A DNA stretch of 55,055 bases from Streptomyces olivochromogenes (GTDB lineage Bacteria; Actinomycetota; Actinomycetes; Streptomycetales; Streptomycetaceae). The DNA lies in contig NZ_KQ948471.1 in the NCBI RefSeq assembly GCF_001514115.1, positions 1 through 55,055 on the forward strand. The letters are read 5' to 3'. The position numbers and the translations under genes were made by a program. This document shows positions 24,038 to 32,016 of the stretch, one piece after another. A model generated the notes under the pieces. The model made no database searches and was not told the DNA's origin. It was given only the letters and a program-made list of their open reading frames with translations. How positions within the stretch are numbered: the first letter of the stretch is position 1; each line of letters opens with the position of its first letter.

Positions 24038-24916
24038 TCAGAAGTGTGCTGTCTCGGGAACGACGCGTTCTCCGAGCAGCTGGAGGGCCGCCTGCTGGTC
24101 GGCTCCCCGTACCGGGCCGATGACGTGGTCGATGCCGATCCGGTGCAGCCGGCGCAGTTCGGCGAGCAGGCCCGGCACGTGCTCGCCCCGCGGCCCGGGG
24201 TCGAGGGGGAGGAGGACGGTCTTCTCGATCGTGTCGTAGTCCCGCCCGGCCCGGTCGCAGTGCCCGCGCAGCACGTCGAGCTTGTGCCGGAGGTCCGGTC
24301 CGTGGAAGAGGTTGCAGGCGTTGCCGTACTCCGCGACGAGCCGCAGTGTCTTCCGCTCGCCGGACCCGCCGATCAGGACCGGCGGATGGGGGCGCCGTAC
24401 CGTGCGCGGGGAGTTGAGGGTGCGCTCGAGCCGGTAGTGGCGGCCGTTGAAGGGCCCTTCGTCGTCGCTCCACATCTGCAGGCAGATCCGTAGTGTCTCC
24501 TCGAGGCGTTCGAACCGCTCCGCGACGGGCGGGAAGGGCAGGCCCAGTCCGCGCGCCTCGGCGACGTTGAACCCCGCGCCGACGCCGATGCCCAGGGCCG
24601 CCCGGCCCTCGGACAGCACGTCGAGCGTGGTGACCATCTTGGCCAGCAGGCCGGGCTCGCGGTAGCCGGCCGAGGTCACCAGGGCGAGAAGCTCCACGCG
24701 CTCGGTGCTCGCCGCCAGGTAGCCCAGCGTGGTGTACGCCTCCAGCATCTCCTGTTCGGACGTCCCCACGATCCCGATCTGGAAGAGATGGTCCATGACG
24801 GCGATGCGTGTGAACCCGTACTCCTCCGCGGTGCGGGCGAGCCGGCCCACGTGACGGGCGATGCCTGCCGGGCCCCGGGGCTGGGTGAAGTCAGCGATGG
24901 CCATGCCGAGGTTCAT
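24038..24916 (-). CDS. LLM-class (luciferase-like) oxidoreductase
   Basis: 292 residues from ATG 24916, with GGGAG 6 bp upstream. MNLGMAIADFTQPRGPAGIA, VMDHLFQIG, GIGVGAGFNVAEARGLGLPF and RRPHPPVLIGGSGERKTLRL are characteristic of F420- or FMNH2-dependent luciferase-like enzymes of the TIGR03560 kind. These add or remove hydride or perform monooxygenation using reduced flavin/F420. Follows the GMC gene's direction upstream of it, 146 bp apart, with its own motif at 24968-24981, so the two are probably co-regulated but separately transcribed. Confidence 0.88.
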   Translation of the reverse strand: MNLGMAIADFTQPRGPAGIARHVGRLARTAEEYGFTRIAVMDHLFQIGIVGTSEQEMLEAYTTLGYLAASTERVELLALVTSAGYREPGLLAKMVTTLDVLSEGRAALGIGVGAGFNVAEARGLGLPFPPVAERFERLEETLRICLQMWSDDEGPFNGRHYRLERTLNSPRTVRRPHPPVLIGGSGERKTLRLVAEYGNACNLFHGPDLRHKLDVLRGHCDRAGRDYDTIEKTVLLPLDPGPRGEHVPGLLAELRRLHRIGIDHVIGPVRGADQQAALQLLGERVVPETAHF

Positions 24917-24967
24917 GCGGGCTCCCGTGTTCCGGACCGACCGACCGAGTATGCCCAGGCATTCATC

Positions 24968-24981
24968 TGCTTTGTCAAGCA
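24968..24981. promoter_or_regulatory. MarR operator candidate upstream of the LLM gene
   Basis: TGCTT-TGTC-AAGCA, 52 bp upstream of ATG 24916. The 16-mer TGCTTTGTCAAGCAAG (24968-24983) is identical to 13428-13443. Confidence 0.65.
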
Positions 24982-25012
24982 AGGAAATACCGGTGAGTAT
25001 CGCTCCTATTGG

Positions 25013-25036
25013 TGCCAGGAAACCAATTTCCTGGCA
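25013..25036. promoter_or_regulatory. 24-bp perfect inverted repeat
   Basis: TGCCAGGAAA-CCAA-TTTCCTGGCA, 10-bp arms, 97 bp upstream of the LLM start in the divergent intergenic region. No gene ends here, so an operator or cruciform is more likely than a terminator. The rest of 25037-25491, before the decarboxylase, holds no gene. Confidence 0.55.
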
Positions 25037-25491
25037 AATGTGGTGTCCGTCGCCCAATGGCTCCATCCGTGCACGCTCCTAGCGTCGTCCTGACGGAAGC
25101 GGTCCGATCCCCGGACCGGAAGGAGAGCGGTACACGGGCGCGGCATGGAGCGGTACATGAACGCGGCGGACGGCTGGGCGGCCGGCCTGTCGCGGGCCCC
25201 GGGACGGCGCTCGCCCGCGACATGACCGTGGCCGCGCGGAGCGCCGTCCTTCGGCCGGACCGAGGTCCACTGCGCATCGCCCCCTGGCCGTGGCGGCCGT
25301 CGGACGTGCCGTCACCGAACGGACCGCATTTCGCGACGAGGGCGCCGGTGTCGAGCAGGATCGGATCGGCGCTTGGTTCCGGCGTCCCACGACGCGAGGG
25401 AAGGCGCCCGGGCCTTCACCGAGAAGCGCGCATCCCACGGGCAGGGCCGTTGACCCGGCGCCCGGCTCCAGCACGAAAGTCGGTGGCAACA

Positions 25492-27102
25492 ATGACCGAG
25501 CAATCCACCGTCCACAGCGTGACCTACGACCTGCTGCGGACCCTGAAACTCACCACGGTCTTCGGCAATCCCGGCTCGACCGAGCAGACCTTCCTGCAGG
25601 ATTTCCCCGAGGACTTCACCTACGTCCTGGCGCTGCAGGAGGCGTCCGTCATCGCGATGGCCGACGCCTTCGCCCAGGTCACGCGCCGCCCGGCACTGGT
25701 CAACGTGCACTCCTCGGCCGGGGTGGGAAACGCCGTGGGCAACCTGGTGGCGGCCTACCACGGAAACACGCCGCTGATCATCACCTCGGGACAGCAGCAC
25801 CGTGAACTCGTGATCGGGGAGCCGTATCTCGGCAACCGCGAGGCCACCACGCTGCCGAAGCCGTGGGTGAAGTGGTCCTACGAGCCGGCCCGCGCCGAAG
25901 ACGTCCCCGAGGCCTTCATGCGGGCCTACGCGGAGGCGCTGCAGCCGCCGGCGGGACCGGTCTACCTGTCGATTCCCATGGACGACTGGAAGCGGCCGCT
26001 GTCCGGGTTCACCCGGGTCCGGACCGTCAGCGACCGGGTCGTCCCCGACGCGCGGCGCCTGCGGCTGTTCGCCGACCGCATCTCCGCAAGCCGCCGTCCC
26101 GCGCTGGTCTTCGGGCCGGAGGTGGACCGCGCCGGCGGCTGGGACGCGGCCGTGGCCCTGGCGGAGAAGCTGCGTGCTTCCGTCTACGGCGCCCCGCTGC
26201 TGGACCGCGCCTCCTTCCCCGAGGACCACCCCCTCTTCCGCGGCCCGCTCGGCATGTCGGTGAAGACCATCAGCGACCGGCTGGCCGGGCACGACCTGGT
26301 GGTCGTGATCGGCGCGGAGGCCTTCCGCTACTACCCCTACGTGCCCGGCGACTACCTCCCCGACGGCACCGAACTCCTGCAGATCACCGGCAATCCGGGG
26401 GTGGCCGCGGCGGCGCGGGTGGGCGACAGCCTCCTGGGCGATCCCGCGACGGCGATCGAACTGCTCCTGGACACGGTCGCCGAGGGGTCTGCGCGGACCG
26501 CTCCGGAGCCGATGGCGCGGCCCCGTGAGCTGCCGCAGGTGCCGGGCAGCCCGCTCACCCCGCCGGAGGTGTACGCCACCCTGAGCAGGGTCCGGCCGCC
26601 GGACGCGGTCATCGTCAACGAATCGACCTCCACGATGGCGCAGCAGGTCGAATGGCTTCCGACGGTCAGGAGCGGATCGTTCTTCGCCACGGCCAGCGGA
26701 GGGATCGGCTGGGCCACCCCGGCCGCGGTGGGCGTCGCGCTGGGCGACCGGGACCGGGGCGTCGACCGGCCGGTGGTCGGCCTGATCGGCGACGGTTCCT
26801 TCCAGTACTCCGTGCAGGCCATCTGGACGGCGGCCCAGCACGACCTCCCCATCGTGTATGTGGTGATGCGCAACCAGGAGTACTCCATCCTCAAGTCGTT
26901 CGCGGTGCTGGAGGAGACGCCGGGCGTTCCGGGACTCGACCTGCCCGGGCTCGACATCGCCTCCGTGGCCCGCGGATTCGGCTGCCGGGCGGTCGACGTG
27001 GAGACCACGGGGGACCTGGAGCGGGAGTTCAAGGCGGCCCTGAGCGCCGGCACCACCACCGTCATCGTGGTGCCCACCCAGCCCCAGAAGGCGATGCTGT
27101 AG
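25492..27102 (+). CDS. mdlC: Benzoylformate decarboxylase-like ThDP enzyme
   Basis: 536 residues from ATG 25492, close to the usual MdlC length. TVFGNPGSTEQTFLQDFPED, YVLALQEASVIAMADAFAQV, NVHSSAGVGNAVGNL and the HPLFRG block match Pseudomonas MdlC, including the active-site Ser, Glu and two His of that enzyme. The ThDP/Mg motif is GDGSFQYSVQAIWTAAQHDL ending VVMRNQ (Asn conserved). Function by family: benzoylformate to benzaldehyde plus CO2; relatives act on other aromatic or branched 2-oxo acids. The SDR start follows 38 bp after the stop, suggesting an operon, and an alpha-hydroxy acid FMN enzyme lies 2.6 kb downstream. Confidence 0.88.
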   Translation: MTEQSTVHSVTYDLLRTLKLTTVFGNPGSTEQTFLQDFPEDFTYVLALQEASVIAMADAFAQVTRRPALVNVHSSAGVGNAVGNLVAAYHGNTPLIITSGQQHRELVIGEPYLGNREATTLPKPWVKWSYEPARAEDVPEAFMRAYAEALQPPAGPVYLSIPMDDWKRPLSGFTRVRTVSDRVVPDARRLRLFADRISASRRPALVFGPEVDRAGGWDAAVALAEKLRASVYGAPLLDRASFPEDHPLFRGPLGMSVKTISDRLAGHDLVVVIGAEAFRYYPYVPGDYLPDGTELLQITGNPGVAAAARVGDSLLGDPATAIELLLDTVAEGSARTAPEPMARPRELPQVPGSPLTPPEVYATLSRVRPPDAVIVNESTSTMAQQVEWLPTVRSGSFFATASGGIGWATPAAVGVALGDRDRGVDRPVVGLIGDGSFQYSVQAIWTAAQHDLPIVYVVMRNQEYSILKSFAVLEETPGVPGLDLPGLDIASVARGFGCRAVDVETTGDLEREFKAALSAGTTTVIVVPTQPQKAML

Positions 27103-27140
27103 GCCGTGCGGCCGGCACGGCGGGACAGGAGACAGCGGAC

Positions 27141-27902
27141 ATGGACCTTGGACTGAAGGACCGGGTGTACATCGTCACCGGTGGCACCCGCGGTCTGGGC
27201 AGGGCCGCCGCGCGCGAACTGGTGGCGGACGGGGCGAGGGTGGTCGTCAGCGGCCGCGGCGAGAAGTCGGTGGCCGCCGCCGAGGCGGAACTCGGCGGCC
27301 GGGGGCAGGCGGTCGGTGTCGTGGCCGACAACGCCGACCCCGCTGCCCCGGACCGGCTCATCGGCGCGGCACGCGATGCCTTCAAGCGGCTGGACGGGGT
27401 GCTCATCAGCGTCGGCGGCCCGCCGCCAGGTACGTCGGACACCATCGACGACGACCAGTGGCGCGCCGCCTTCGAGTCGGTCTTCCTCGGTGCGGTGCGG
27501 CTGTCCCGCGCCGTCGCGGCGGAGCTGGACGGGGGAGGGGTCATCGGCTTCGTCCTCTCCAGCTCCGTGTACGAGCCGATTCCCGGCCTCGCGCTCTCCA
27601 ACGCCTTCCGGCCGGGCCTGGCCGGTTACGCGAAGAGTCTGGCGAACGAGCTGGGCCCCCGGGGCATCCGCGTCGTCGGCCTGGTGCCCGCCCACATCGA
27701 GACCGACCGGGTCCGCGAACTCGACGCGCACACCGGGCACGCCGACGCCGCCCGCGCCCGTGCGACCGCAGGCGTCCCCCTGCGCCGCTACGGAACCCCC
27801 GAGGAGTTCGGCCGCAGTGCCGCCTTCCTGCTGTCGCCCGCCGCGTCCTACCTCACGGGCGTGATGCTGTCGGTCGACGGGGGTGTGCGCAGGAGCTTCT
27901 AG
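27141..27902 (+). CDS. Atypical SDR-family protein lacking the YxxxK pair
   Basis: 253 residues, 38 bp after mdlC. Cofactor motif VTGGTRGLGRAAARELVADG is normal, and RYGTPEEFGRSAAFLLSP with LTGVMLSVDGG is a classical SDR C-terminus. At the active site, SSSVYEPIPGLALSNAFRPG replaces the expected YxxxK: the Tyr and Lys positions read Ser/Asn and Arg. A subgroup of FabG-like SDRs with this change is known and its chemistry is unclear. It may still bind NAD(P) and act as a reductase by another route, or have a non-redox role. Likely co-transcribed with mdlC. Confidence 0.85.
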   Translation: MDLGLKDRVYIVTGGTRGLGRAAARELVADGARVVVSGRGEKSVAAAEAELGGRGQAVGVVADNADPAAPDRLIGAARDAFKRLDGVLISVGGPPPGTSDTIDDDQWRAAFESVFLGAVRLSRAVAAELDGGGVIGFVLSSSVYEPIPGLALSNAFRPGLAGYAKSLANELGPRGIRVVGLVPAHIETDRVRELDAHTGHADAARARATAGVPLRRYGTPEEFGRSAAFLLSPAASYLTGVMLSVDGGVRRSF

Positions 27903-27939
27903 GGCCTGCCCGGCCGGTCATGCCGCCGCCGCGGGGCCC

Positions 27940-27977
27940 GGCACGCCCTCCTCCAAGCTCTTCGAGCAGGGCGTGCC
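27940..27977. terminator. Bidirectional hairpin between convergent SDR and tetR
   Basis: GGCACGCCCT (27940-27949) pairs with AGGGCGTGCC (27968-27977), a perfect 10-bp stem; the 18-nt loop has an inner GCTC-TTC-GAGC stem. Confidence 0.7.
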
Positions 27978-28003
27978 GCCAGCGGTGTTGCCGTCGGCGG
28001 AAC

Positions 28004-28567
28004 CTAGGGGCGCAAGGCGACGCCGACGGCCATGGTGAGCTTGTCGACGAATGCCGGACGGTCGGCGACGCGATGCTTCCAGCCCTCGGCGGCGGCGTGC
28101 AGGACCTCGGCGATCTGCCGCGGGGTGACGCCTGCGGTGGGCCGGCCGGAGGTGGCGACGGCCTCGGTGAGCGCGTCGAGGAAGGCGCCCCGGTAGTCGT
28201 CGTACATGTTCTGGAGCTGTGCTGTGCCGTGCTCCAGCAGGTCGTCGACGCCCTCGTTGATGTGCGTGCCGACGTAGCGGCCCAGATGGGCGTCGAGCGC
28301 GGCCACCAGACGCGCGTTGAGGTCCGCACCGGGCGCGGCCAGCGCCGTGCGGGCGTCGCCCAGGGCCTCGTCCAGCGCCTGCCGCATGGTCTCGCGGAAC
28401 AGCTCCTCCTTGCCGGAGAAGAGGAAGTACAGGCCGGGGCGGGAGATGTCCGCCGCCTGAGCCACCGCGTCCATCGACGTCTTGCGATAGCCGAACGTGG
28501 CGAAAACGGTCAGTGCCGCCGCGAGTACCTGCGCGCGGCGTCGGGTGTCCCCACGGGTCACGGTCAT
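28004..28567 (-). CDS. TetR-family regulator
   Basis: 187 residues from ATG 28567 (MTVTRGDTRRRAQVLAAALT). HTH: FATFGYRKTSMDAVAQAADI followed by SRPGLYFLFSGKEELF, clearly TetR. The C-terminal helices form a ligand pocket of unknown specificity. Divergent from the SDR gene at 28663 with 95 bp between starts, so that SDR is the probable target. In-frame codons upstream to 28600 overlap the operator region and were not used. Confidence 0.87.
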   Translation of the reverse strand: MTVTRGDTRRRAQVLAAALTVFATFGYRKTSMDAVAQAADISRPGLYFLFSGKEELFRETMRQALDEALGDARTALAAPGADLNARLVAALDAHLGRYVGTHINEGVDDLLEHGTAQLQNMYDDYRGAFLDALTEAVATSGRPTAGVTPRQIAEVLHAAAEGWKHRVADRPAFVDKLTMAVGVALRP

Positions 28568-28592
28568 ATGCACACCATACCAACTGGGCGTG

Positions 28593-28609
28593 CTATACAT
28601 GTTTTGTAG
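28593..28609. promoter_or_regulatory. Imperfect palindrome, possible TetR operator
   Basis: CTATACATGTTTTGTAG in the AT-rich interval between the divergent tetR and SDR starts; outer and several inner pairs match. Confidence 0.35.
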
Positions 28610-28662
28610 ATTCTGTTTAGTAGCGGTGCGGGCGCACAGGCCACGCCGCGAGAGAGGGCATC

Positions 28663-29472
28663 ATGCGCAAGACCGTTCTGATCACAGGTGCTTCGACAGG
28701 CATGGGCGAAGCGGCCACCTTCGAGTACGCCGCGCGCGGCTGGAACGTCGTGGCCACCATGCGCGACACGGCCAAGGCCAACCCGGCCTTCGCCGGCCTC
28801 GGCAACGTCCTGGTCACACGCCTCGACGTCACCGACGCCGCCGGCATCGAGCAGGCCGTCAAGGAGAGCGTCGACCGCTTCGGCGCCATCGACGCCCTCC
28901 TGGGCGCCGCCGGCTACGGGCAGGTCGGCACGGTCGAGGAAGTCAGCCCCGACCAGCTGCGCGACCAGTTCGAGACCAACGTGGTGGGCCTCGTCCAGGT
29001 GATCCAGGCCGTACTCCCGCACATGCGGGAACGCGGCCGCGGCCACATCATCAACGTCGGCTCCATGGGCGGCCACGTCAGCCTGCCCACGATGGCCGTG
29101 TACTGCGCCTCCAAGAGCGCCGTGCAGAACCTGACCGAGGGACTGGCCAAGGAGGTCGGCCCGCTGGGCATCCGCGTCACCCTGGTCGAGCCGGCGGGCT
29201 ACGACACCAGCTTCGGGACCAACGCGAAGCTCCCCGCCGCGTCCATCCCCGCCTACGCGCCCGCCTACGCCGGCATGGCCGAATTCGACAAGCAGGCGGT
29301 GCGGGGCGACCTCATCAGGTCCATGGCGGCCGTCGCCGACATCACGGGCATCGACGAGCCCCCGCTGCACCTCGCGGTGGCCACCGCCGGCCTGGAGATG
29401 GTGCGCGGCCGCTTCGCCGAGCTGATGGACGAGTACACCCGCTGGGAGACGGTCACGGCCGGCACCGACTGA
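28663..29472 (+). CDS. Classical short-chain dehydrogenase/reductase
   Basis: 269 residues, ATG 28663 with GAGAGAGG upstream. VLITGASTGMGEAATFEYAA is the NADP-binding motif, INVGSMGGHVSLPTMAVYCA followed by SKSAVQ gives the catalytic Ser and YxxxK, and VEPAGYDTSF is the usual post-catalytic turn. All catalytic residues are present, so it is an active dehydrogenase/reductase of unknown substrate, similar in type to the broken copy at 14400-15223. Divergent from, and probably controlled by, the TetR gene. Confidence 0.88.
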   Translation: MRKTVLITGASTGMGEAATFEYAARGWNVVATMRDTAKANPAFAGLGNVLVTRLDVTDAAGIEQAVKESVDRFGAIDALLGAAGYGQVGTVEEVSPDQLRDQFETNVVGLVQVIQAVLPHMRERGRGHIINVGSMGGHVSLPTMAVYCASKSAVQNLTEGLAKEVGPLGIRVTLVEPAGYDTSFGTNAKLPAASIPAYAPAYAGMAEFDKQAVRGDLIRSMAAVADITGIDEPPLHLAVATAGLEMVRGRFAELMDEYTRWETVTAGTD

Positions 29473-29727
29473 CGGCGAGGAGCGGCTGACGGATCGCTCG
29501 GGGGCGACCGTCCGGCTGGCCGGCGCGAGGGCGTGTTCATGCCGGGGCGCTGCGAAGGAGCGTCAGGCCACGCACCCGGACGTGGCCCGGGGCCGCGGCG
29601 GATCAATGTACGTCGGTCACAACGCCTTCAGTGCGGGCTGTACTGCTGTGACCTGGCCGCCGCCCCGTCCCGGCCGCACGATGAAAGGCACTGGTCCCCG
29701 ATGGCCGGGGGCAGGTGAGGCGAGGCG

Positions 29728-30918
29728 GTGACCCCACGGATGAACCGGGAGCTCGACGGGCAGTTCGGTGACTACCAGAACGAGATCTACATCGACGGGC
29801 TGTCCGGCGTGCTGCCCGCCCTGCCGATGGAGTTCCAGGAGCTGGAGGCGCGAGCGCAGGCGGCGCTGTCGCCGTCGCTGCTGTCGTATGTCGCCGGTGG
29901 CGCAGGAGACGAGTCCACCCAGCGGGCCAACGTTGCGGCGTTCCTGCGGTGGGGACTGGTGCCGCGGATGATGGTCGGCGCGGCCCGGCGCGACATGTCG
30001 GTGAACCTGTTCGGGACGAGTCTGCCGTCCCCGCTGTTCATGGCACCCGTCGGAGTGATCGGGCTGTGCGCGCAGGACGGCCGCGGCGACCTGGCCACGG
30101 CCCGCGCAGCCGCCCGTACGGGCGTGCCGATGGTGGCCTCCACCCTCAGCGTCGATCCGCTGGAGGAGGTCGCGGCCGAGTTCGGGGAAACCCCGGGATT
30201 CTTCTCGCTGTACACCCCCACCGACCGGGAGCTGGCCGAGAGTCTGGTGCGCCGGGCCGAAACGGCGGGCTTCAAAGGCATCGTGGTGACGCTGGACACC
30301 TGGATCACGGGATGGCGCCCCCGCGACCTGGGAACCGGCAACTTCCCACAGCTGCGCGGCCACTGCCTCGCCAACTACACGTCCGACCCGGTCTTCAGGG
30401 CCCGGCTGGCCAAAGCCCCCGAGGAGGATGTGCGGGCCGCGGTGCTGGAGTGGGCACGGATCTTCGGCAATCCGCTGACCTGGGACGATCTCAGCTGGCT
30501 GCGGTCGATCACCGACCTGCCGCTCGTCCTCAAAGGCATCTGCCACCCCGAAGACGCGCGCCGCGCCAGGGACGGCGGCATGGACGGCATCTACTGCTCC
30601 AACCACGGCGGCCGGCAGGCGAACGGCGGACTGCCCGCCGTGGAGGCGCTGCCGGGAGTGGTCGAGGCGGCGGACGGCCTGCCGGTTCTGTTCGACTCGG
30701 GTGTCCGCAGCGGTGCGGACGTGGTCAAGGCGCTGGCGCTGGGGGCCACCGCCGTGGGTGTGGGCCGCCCGTACGCATACGGGCTGGCTCTCGGAGGCAC
30801 GCAGGGCATCGTCCACGTCCTGCGCTCGCTGCTTGCCGAGGCCGACCTGATCATGGCGGTGGACGGCTACCCGGCGCTCAAGGACCTCCGGGCGGACGGC
30901 GCGATACGCCGCCTTTGA
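29728..30918 (+). CDS. FMN-dependent alpha-hydroxy acid dehydrogenase/oxidase (lactate monooxygenase-like)
   Basis: 396 residues from GTG 29728, supported by GAGGCGAGGCG just upstream. The FMN TIM barrel is evident: LFMAPVGVIGLCAQDGRGDL, GVPMVASTLSVDPLEEVA, GIVVTLDTWITGWRPRDLG, PLVLKGICHPEDARRARDGG, and the signature SNHGGRQANGG with the catalytic His, then LFDSGVRSGADVVKALALGA. Length and the YVAGGAGDESTQRAN block resemble lactate 2-monooxygenase of actinobacteria; mandelate dehydrogenase (MdlB) belongs to the same family. Together with the mdlC-like gene it could convert an aryl alpha-hydroxy acid to a 2-oxo acid, but the substrate is inferred. Confidence 0.87.
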   Translation: MTPRMNRELDGQFGDYQNEIYIDGLSGVLPALPMEFQELEARAQAALSPSLLSYVAGGAGDESTQRANVAAFLRWGLVPRMMVGAARRDMSVNLFGTSLPSPLFMAPVGVIGLCAQDGRGDLATARAAARTGVPMVASTLSVDPLEEVAAEFGETPGFFSLYTPTDRELAESLVRRAETAGFKGIVVTLDTWITGWRPRDLGTGNFPQLRGHCLANYTSDPVFRARLAKAPEEDVRAAVLEWARIFGNPLTWDDLSWLRSITDLPLVLKGICHPEDARRARDGGMDGIYCSNHGGRQANGGLPAVEALPGVVEAADGLPVLFDSGVRSGADVVKALALGATAVGVGRPYAYGLALGGTQGIVHVLRSLLAEADLIMAVDGYPALKDLRADGAIRRL

Positions 30919-31437
30919 TGCGCGGCGGGCCGCGCGGGATCCCGCACATCACAGGCGGCATCAATCAACCCCGGTGAAGAGCCCCGGAGTTCAGCAACCG
31001 GGCGGGAACCGGCCGTCCCGGCCAGGCCCTGTCCGGCAGTGAGCACGGCGGGATCCGCGGAGCCGCAGGACGAGGTGGCGCACGCCGGCCGCGCTGGTTC
31101 AGGGAGTCCGCGGCGGCGGCCCGCACCCGGCACAACAGCGGGCCTGGCCGGGGGAGTGCGGTGCGGTCGATGCGTGAAGAGCGGGGCCTTTCGGCAGCCC
31201 GGGGACGCGACGCGTCCGGTGCGCCAGGAAGCCCTGTTGCCGCTGTACGCGCCCGCACCCGCGCAGTCCGGCCGGGCCGGACATCCCGGCCGGCATCCCG
31301 GGCCGGCCTGCTGGCACCGGGACCGTACGGGCGGTTGTGCAGTCGGCGCCTGCCGCGATGCCGGGATCGTCAGGTGCGGCCAGTGCGGCCGGTGTTACGG
31401 GTGAGGCAGGTGACTGTCCGGCGCCCGGAGGGCTTGC
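30919..31437. other. Intergenic, GC-rich palindromes only
   Basis: No gene recognised. GTCCGGCC-G-GGCCGGAC at 31266-31282 is a perfect palindrome within a stretch of CCGG repeats that may help termination for the flanking genes. Confidence 0.4.
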
Positions 31438-31917
31438 TCATGAGCGGTTGCTGCCGGGCTGCTGGTCGCGGCCCGCGTCCCCCAGCTCCTTGAGGAGCAG
31501 GGTGAGGGTCGCGAGCCGCTCGGGCCCGAGCAGGTCTTCGATCCAACGGCTCGTTTCCTGTGCCTGCCGGCGGCCCAGGGCCGCTCGCTCGTGCCCGGCG
31601 GGCGTCAGGGCGATCAGCTGCCGGCGGCGGTTGCCGGGATCCGTGCTCTTGGTGATCAGGCCGCGGGCCAGGAGCCGGTCGAGGAGGGGAGTGAGCGTCG
31701 ACCGGTCGACCGCGGCGAGGGCGCCGAGGGTCTTCTGATCGAGGCTTTCGCGCTCATCCAGGACTTGGAGCACCGCGAACTGCGCAGGCGTGAGGTCGCT
31801 GCTGCGCAGTTGCCACGAGGCGTTCACCGCCTGCGAGGCGCGTCGCAGCTGGTGGGCCATGCCGTCGGCCAGCACCCCGTCGTATCGAGCTCCGATCGTC
31901 ACCGGCTCAGGATACAT
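31438..31917 (-). CDS. MarR-family regulator of the ubiX-ubiD operon
   Basis: 159 residues from ATG 31917; an inner ATG (MAHQLRRASQ) is possible. DLTPAQFAVLQVLDERESLD, KTLGALAAVDRSTLTPLLDR (recognition helix) and STDPGNRRRQLIALTPAGHE form the winged helix. Divergent from ubiX with 99 bp between starts; three copies of a 12-bp site lie there, the first 14 bp upstream of its own start. By analogy with phenolic-acid-responsive MarR proteins, an aromatic acid handled by UbiD is a reasonable ligand. Confidence 0.88.
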   Translation of the reverse strand: MYPEPVTIGARYDGVLADGMAHQLRRASQAVNASWQLRSSDLTPAQFAVLQVLDERESLDQKTLGALAAVDRSTLTPLLDRLLARGLITKSTDPGNRRRQLIALTPAGHERAALGRRQAQETSRWIEDLLGPERLATLTLLLKELGDAGRDQQPGSNRS

Positions 31918-31931
31918 CCGTGCACTGTGAG

Positions 31932-32005
31932 TCCGTACACGGACTGTTTGCAGTCGGAAGCTTCATCCTCTACATTCATCCGTGTACGGACTTACCGTGT
32001 ACGGA
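31932..32005. promoter_or_regulatory. Three operator copies between marR and ubiX
   Basis: TCCGTACACGGA (31932-31943) is the reverse complement of TCCGTGTACGGA (31979-31990); ACCGTGTACGGA (31994-32005) differs at one base. The first is within AGTCCGT-AC-ACGGACT, a perfect 7-bp inverted repeat. The last two overlap the ubiX leader and are 15 bp apart. Confidence 0.75.
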
Positions 32006-32016
32006 AGGTGGTTCCC

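Noticed and set aside
25009..25491. In-frame 161-codon extension of the MdlC-like protein
   Set aside because: The family starts at the ATG 25492; the extension is low-complexity and overlaps the 24-bp palindrome.
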